Shown: positions 61,791 through 64,000 of the stretch, piece after piece
Position numbering within the stretch: position 1 is the stretch's first letter
Layout of the letters: every line of letters begins with the position of its first letter
NCBI RefSeq assembly: GCF_000226975.2
Contig: NZ_CP019285.1
Coordinates: 2,232,001-2,296,000, forward strand
DNA length: 64,000 nucleotides
Reading direction: 5' to 3'
From: Halobiforma lacisalsi AJ5
Lineage (GTDB): Archaea > Halobacteriota > Halobacteria > Halobacteriales > Natrialbaceae
The notes under the pieces: model-generated
Databases searched by the model: none
What the model was told of the DNA's origin: nothing
The model's input: the letters and a program-made list of their open reading frames with translations, nothing else
Position numbers and translations under genes: made by a program

Positions 61791-61853
61791 GCAGTCCGTC
61801 GTACCCGCGCGTTCGACTTAAGGCTTCCTTTCATCGACCGCAACAGGTGGGAA

Positions 61854-61893
61854 CCTCGAGCCCTCGAGCCTCCGAGCCCTCGAGGGCTCGATC
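61854..61893. repeat. Degenerate 8-bp repeat (CCTCGAGC)
   Basis: Units CCTCGAGC, CCTCGAGC, CTCCGAGC, CCTCGAGG and GCTCGATC run together between the tRNA and the cobalamin adenosyltransferase gene end. They also form a self-complementary core and may act in termination. Confidence 0.5.
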
Positions 61894-61909
61894 CGAACCC
61901 GATCAGGAG

Positions 61910-62443
61910 TCAGTACGTCGGCTCCTCCTCCGTCTCCCCGTCGCGCTGGTTGACCAGGCGGGCGAACGTAAAGAGCCCGTCGGAGAGCCGGTTGAGGTAC
62001 TGGACGGCAAGTTCGTTGATCTCCTCGTTCTCGGCGAGGGCGACCGCCCGGCGCTCGGCGCGTCGACAGACCGCCCGCGCGTGGTGGAGTCGTGCGCCGC
62101 GTTCGCTCCCCGTCGGCAGGATGAAGGAGGTCAGCGGCTCGAGTTCCTCGTCGCAGTCGTCGATCCACTCCTCGACGGTCTCGACGTGGTGGGCTTCGAT
62201 CTCCGGGGCGTCCTCGTCGGGATCCGGGTCGGCGAACTCGGCCTGGACGACGTGGAGGTGGTTCTGGACCGTCCGGAGCCGCTCGTCGACGTCGTCGTAC
62301 TCGGTCGGGCGAACGGTGCCGAGCAGTGCGTTGAGTTCGTCGACCGTGCCGTAGGCTTCGATTCGGGGATCCGTCTTCGAGACGCGACTCATGTCCCGGA
62401 GATCCGTCTCGCCGTCGTCGCCGCGACCCGTATAGATCGACAT
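61910..62443 (-). CDS. Cob(I)alamin adenosyltransferase, PduO type
   Basis: This 177-residue enzyme transfers adenosyl from ATP to cob(I)alamin. The N-terminal ATP-binding motif is SIYTGRGDDGETDL (about 2-15), followed by KTDPRIEAYGTVDELNALLG. A later signature RGARLHHARAVCRRAERRAV and LNRLSDGLFTFARLVN complete the family pattern. No other cobalamin gene is next to it. Confidence 0.94.
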   Translation of the reverse strand: MSIYTGRGDDGETDLRDMSRVSKTDPRIEAYGTVDELNALLGTVRPTEYDDVDERLRTVQNHLHVVQAEFADPDPDEDAPEIEAHHVETVEEWIDDCDEELEPLTSFILPTGSERGARLHHARAVCRRAERRAVALAENEEINELAVQYLNRLSDGLFTFARLVNQRDGETEEEPTY

Positions 62444-62574
62444 GTCCGGAGCGACGGGGGGAACTCACTTAATCCCTGTCGGGAACGCTCCGTCGGAGCG
62501 TCGGACTCGAGTCGCGACGATGGCCGGCGCTCGATGACGAAAACGTAAAATCGCTCGGCCCGAAACGGGCCCGT

Positions 62575-62754
62575 ATGTCCATGGAACTCGACCAGTACTG
62601 TCCCGAGTGCGGGGAGGATCGCACGTTCTACCGCGCGGCGAGTACGACCCTGCACCTGGGCGAGAAGATCAAGTGGCATTGCCCCGAGTGCTCGTACGGC
62701 TTCGTCCGGATCGGCGACAACGGGACGGCGGTCGACTCGAGCGCCGACGCCTGA
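62575..62754 (+). CDS. Small zinc-ribbon protein (59 aa)
   Basis: The product reads MSMELDQYCPECGEDRTFYR, then a middle with LHLGEKIKWHCPECSYGFVR. CPEC occurs twice (9-12 and 36-39), so a single zinc site is likely. An ATG two codons downstream is an alternative start. It belongs to a common type of haloarchaeal beta-ribbon micro-protein with unknown role. Confidence 0.8.
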   Translation: MSMELDQYCPECGEDRTFYRAASTTLHLGEKIKWHCPECSYGFVRIGDNGTAVDSSADA

Positions 62755-62936
62755 TCCGTCCGTGAATCGACGGGCGGCGATAGGCGGCAACCGATAGCGG
62801 ACCAGCCACCAACGACTCCGATCACCCCCTCCTCGACCAGCTTTCTCCTCTCGAGCCGACGGCGACGACCGACGTGACCGGCGTGGTGAATACCAACACC
62901 CTTGTTTCGGGCGTTCCTACGGCGACACGAGAACCG

Positions 62937-64000
62937 ATGCAAGGACGGAGACTCGCGACGACGGATGCGATCGTCGCGATCGTCAGCCCGGGCGAGGACA
63001 GCGAGGCAGCCCTCGCCAGGCTCGAGGCCTGGACGACCGACCGGGGGATCGACCTCGCGACGGTCGACGTCGGCGAGGACATCGGCGACGTCTACGACGA
63101 GAACCGGGCGACGCTGGGGGTGACGATCGGCGGGGACGGCACCTTCCTCGAGGGGATCAAGACGTTCGCGCCACGGAACGTTCCGCAACTGGGGATCAAC
63201 ACCGGCACGCTGGCGTTCCTCTCGCGAGTCGAACCGGAGAACCTCGAGGCAGCGCTCGACGAGGTCATCCGAGGCCGGGCCGAGGTCGACAGCCGCCAGC
63301 AGGTGGCCGTCGAGGCTCCCGGACTCGAGGCGACCGGGATCAACGACGTCATGCTCGAACACGTGCCGCCGGAGGACCCCATCGACCGGAAGATCACCAC
63401 GCTCGACGTCTACGCGGACGACGAATACGTCGGCGAGTTCGAGGGGACGGGCGTGGCGGTCTCGACGCCGACGGGATCGACCGGTATCTCGCTGTCGGCG
63501 AACGGGCCGATCCACTACCCGGTGAACAACCACACCCTGCAGCTGGTGCCGTTGCACACCCACCAGCTCGGGGTGCGGCCGGTCGTCGTCTCGCCCTCGA
63601 CGGAACTGCGGCTGGTCACCCGCGGGGAGGCGAGCCTGCTGGTCGACGGGGGCCGCTCGCACGCGACCCTCGAGGCCGGCAGCGAGGTGCTCGTGACGGG
63701 GGCCGACCAACTGGCTCACGTCGTCCGGACGAGCTACGACGACCACTTCTTCTCGGCGATCTCGAAGAAGCTCGGCTGGGACATCCGAAAGCCCGACCCC
63801 GACCCCGACCCCGACTCCGATACGGACCCGGGCCCCGCCGGCGCAGTCGACGCCGAACTCGACCGACGCCTCGAGGTCGCCGCCGGATCGGGGCCCGCAC
63901 CGGACGAGTCGTTCGCCTCGCAGCGCAGCGTTGGGACCGCGACGAGCACGGACGACGGGTCAGCGGAGACGGACGAAACCGACGTCCACGAGCGCGCGCT
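62937..64000 (+). CDS. nadK: NAD kinase (3' end outside window)
   Basis: The enzyme phosphorylates NAD to NADP. The visible 354 codons start MQGRRLATTDAIVAIVSPGE. The catalytic GGDGTFLEGI (about 64-73) and VAVSTPTGSTGISLSANGPI (about 172-192) are intact, followed by NNHTLQLVPLHTHQL and the C-terminal beta domain. After about residue 280 there is an acidic, repetitive extension (DPDPDPDSDT type) still open at the window edge, so the protein is longer than usual. The gene is partial here. Confidence 0.92.
   Translation, partial: MQGRRLATTDAIVAIVSPGEDSEAALARLEAWTTDRGIDLATVDVGEDIGDVYDENRATLGVTIGGDGTFLEGIKTFAPRNVPQLGINTGTLAFLSRVEPENLEAALDEVIRGRAEVDSRQQVAVEAPGLEATGINDVMLEHVPPEDPIDRKITTLDVYADDEYVGEFEGTGVAVSTPTGSTGISLSANGPIHYPVNNHTLQLVPLHTHQLGVRPVVVSPSTELRLVTRGEASLLVDGGRSHATLEAGSEVLVTGADQLAHVVRTSYDDHFFSAISKKLGWDIRKPDPDPDPDSDTDPGPAGAVDAELDRRLEVAAGSGPAPDESFASQRSVGTATSTDDGSAETDETDVHERA

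Overview
This is a high-GC archaeal chromosome segment, very probably from a haloarchaeon of the Natrialbales type. Evidence: strongly acidic proteins, CTCGAG-rich coding sequence, Tat-type lipoprotein and protease signals, archaeal TFB, archaeal FttA (aCPSF1), NucS, GfcR, Bat-type HTH regulators, and many leaderless genes with a TATA-like box 25-32 nt before the start. The genus assignment is inference.

Layout. 0.1-4.9 kb: small membrane and regulatory genes, including a degenerate M48-like protein, an ArsR-like/DUF7521 pair, an XRE regulator and a GIDE-like membrane protein. 4.9-6.4 kb: gcvT-gcvH. 6.6-10.4 kb: two tandem Tat-exported subtilases. 10.6-18.9 kb: NYN protein, alpha/beta hydrolase, panB, two HAD phosphatases, a Bat-like regulator, gfcR, a DUF4399 lipoprotein and TFB. 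19-25 kb: rnhA and its partner, PadR regulator, ppa, AlkP-family phosphatase, DUF371 protein, nth. 25-29.2 kb: a complete polyamine/thiamine-type ABC importer. 29.4-38.5 kb: fttA, nucS, a zinc-ribbon protein, mutS, kynU.

42.5-50.1 kb: a gas-vesicle cluster. gvpA-N-O is on the minus strand and gvpF-G-H-I-J-K-L-M diverges from it on the plus strand. The usual regulators gvpD/gvpE and the shell protein gvpC are missing. The gene in the gvpI slot is a large fusion-like protein, and a 29-codon micro-ORF links it to gvpJ. A perfect 11-bp inverted repeat lies in the shared promoter region. About 4 kb downstream is a hemerythrin gene followed closely by a HemAT-type globin-coupled aerotaxis transducer, so buoyancy and oxygen sensing lie close together.

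56-64 kb: Gfo/Idh oxidoreductase, MATE exporter coupled to a truncated TetR gene with a palindromic operator, NSS-family transporter, tRNA-Val(CAC) preceded by decayed partial copies of its own 3' end (a probable integration hotspot), cobalamin adenosyltransferase, a zinc-ribbon protein, and an NAD kinase cut by the window end. Degenerate 7-bp tandem arrays occur at three sites between genes. No CRISPR array, rRNA or complete IS element was seen.
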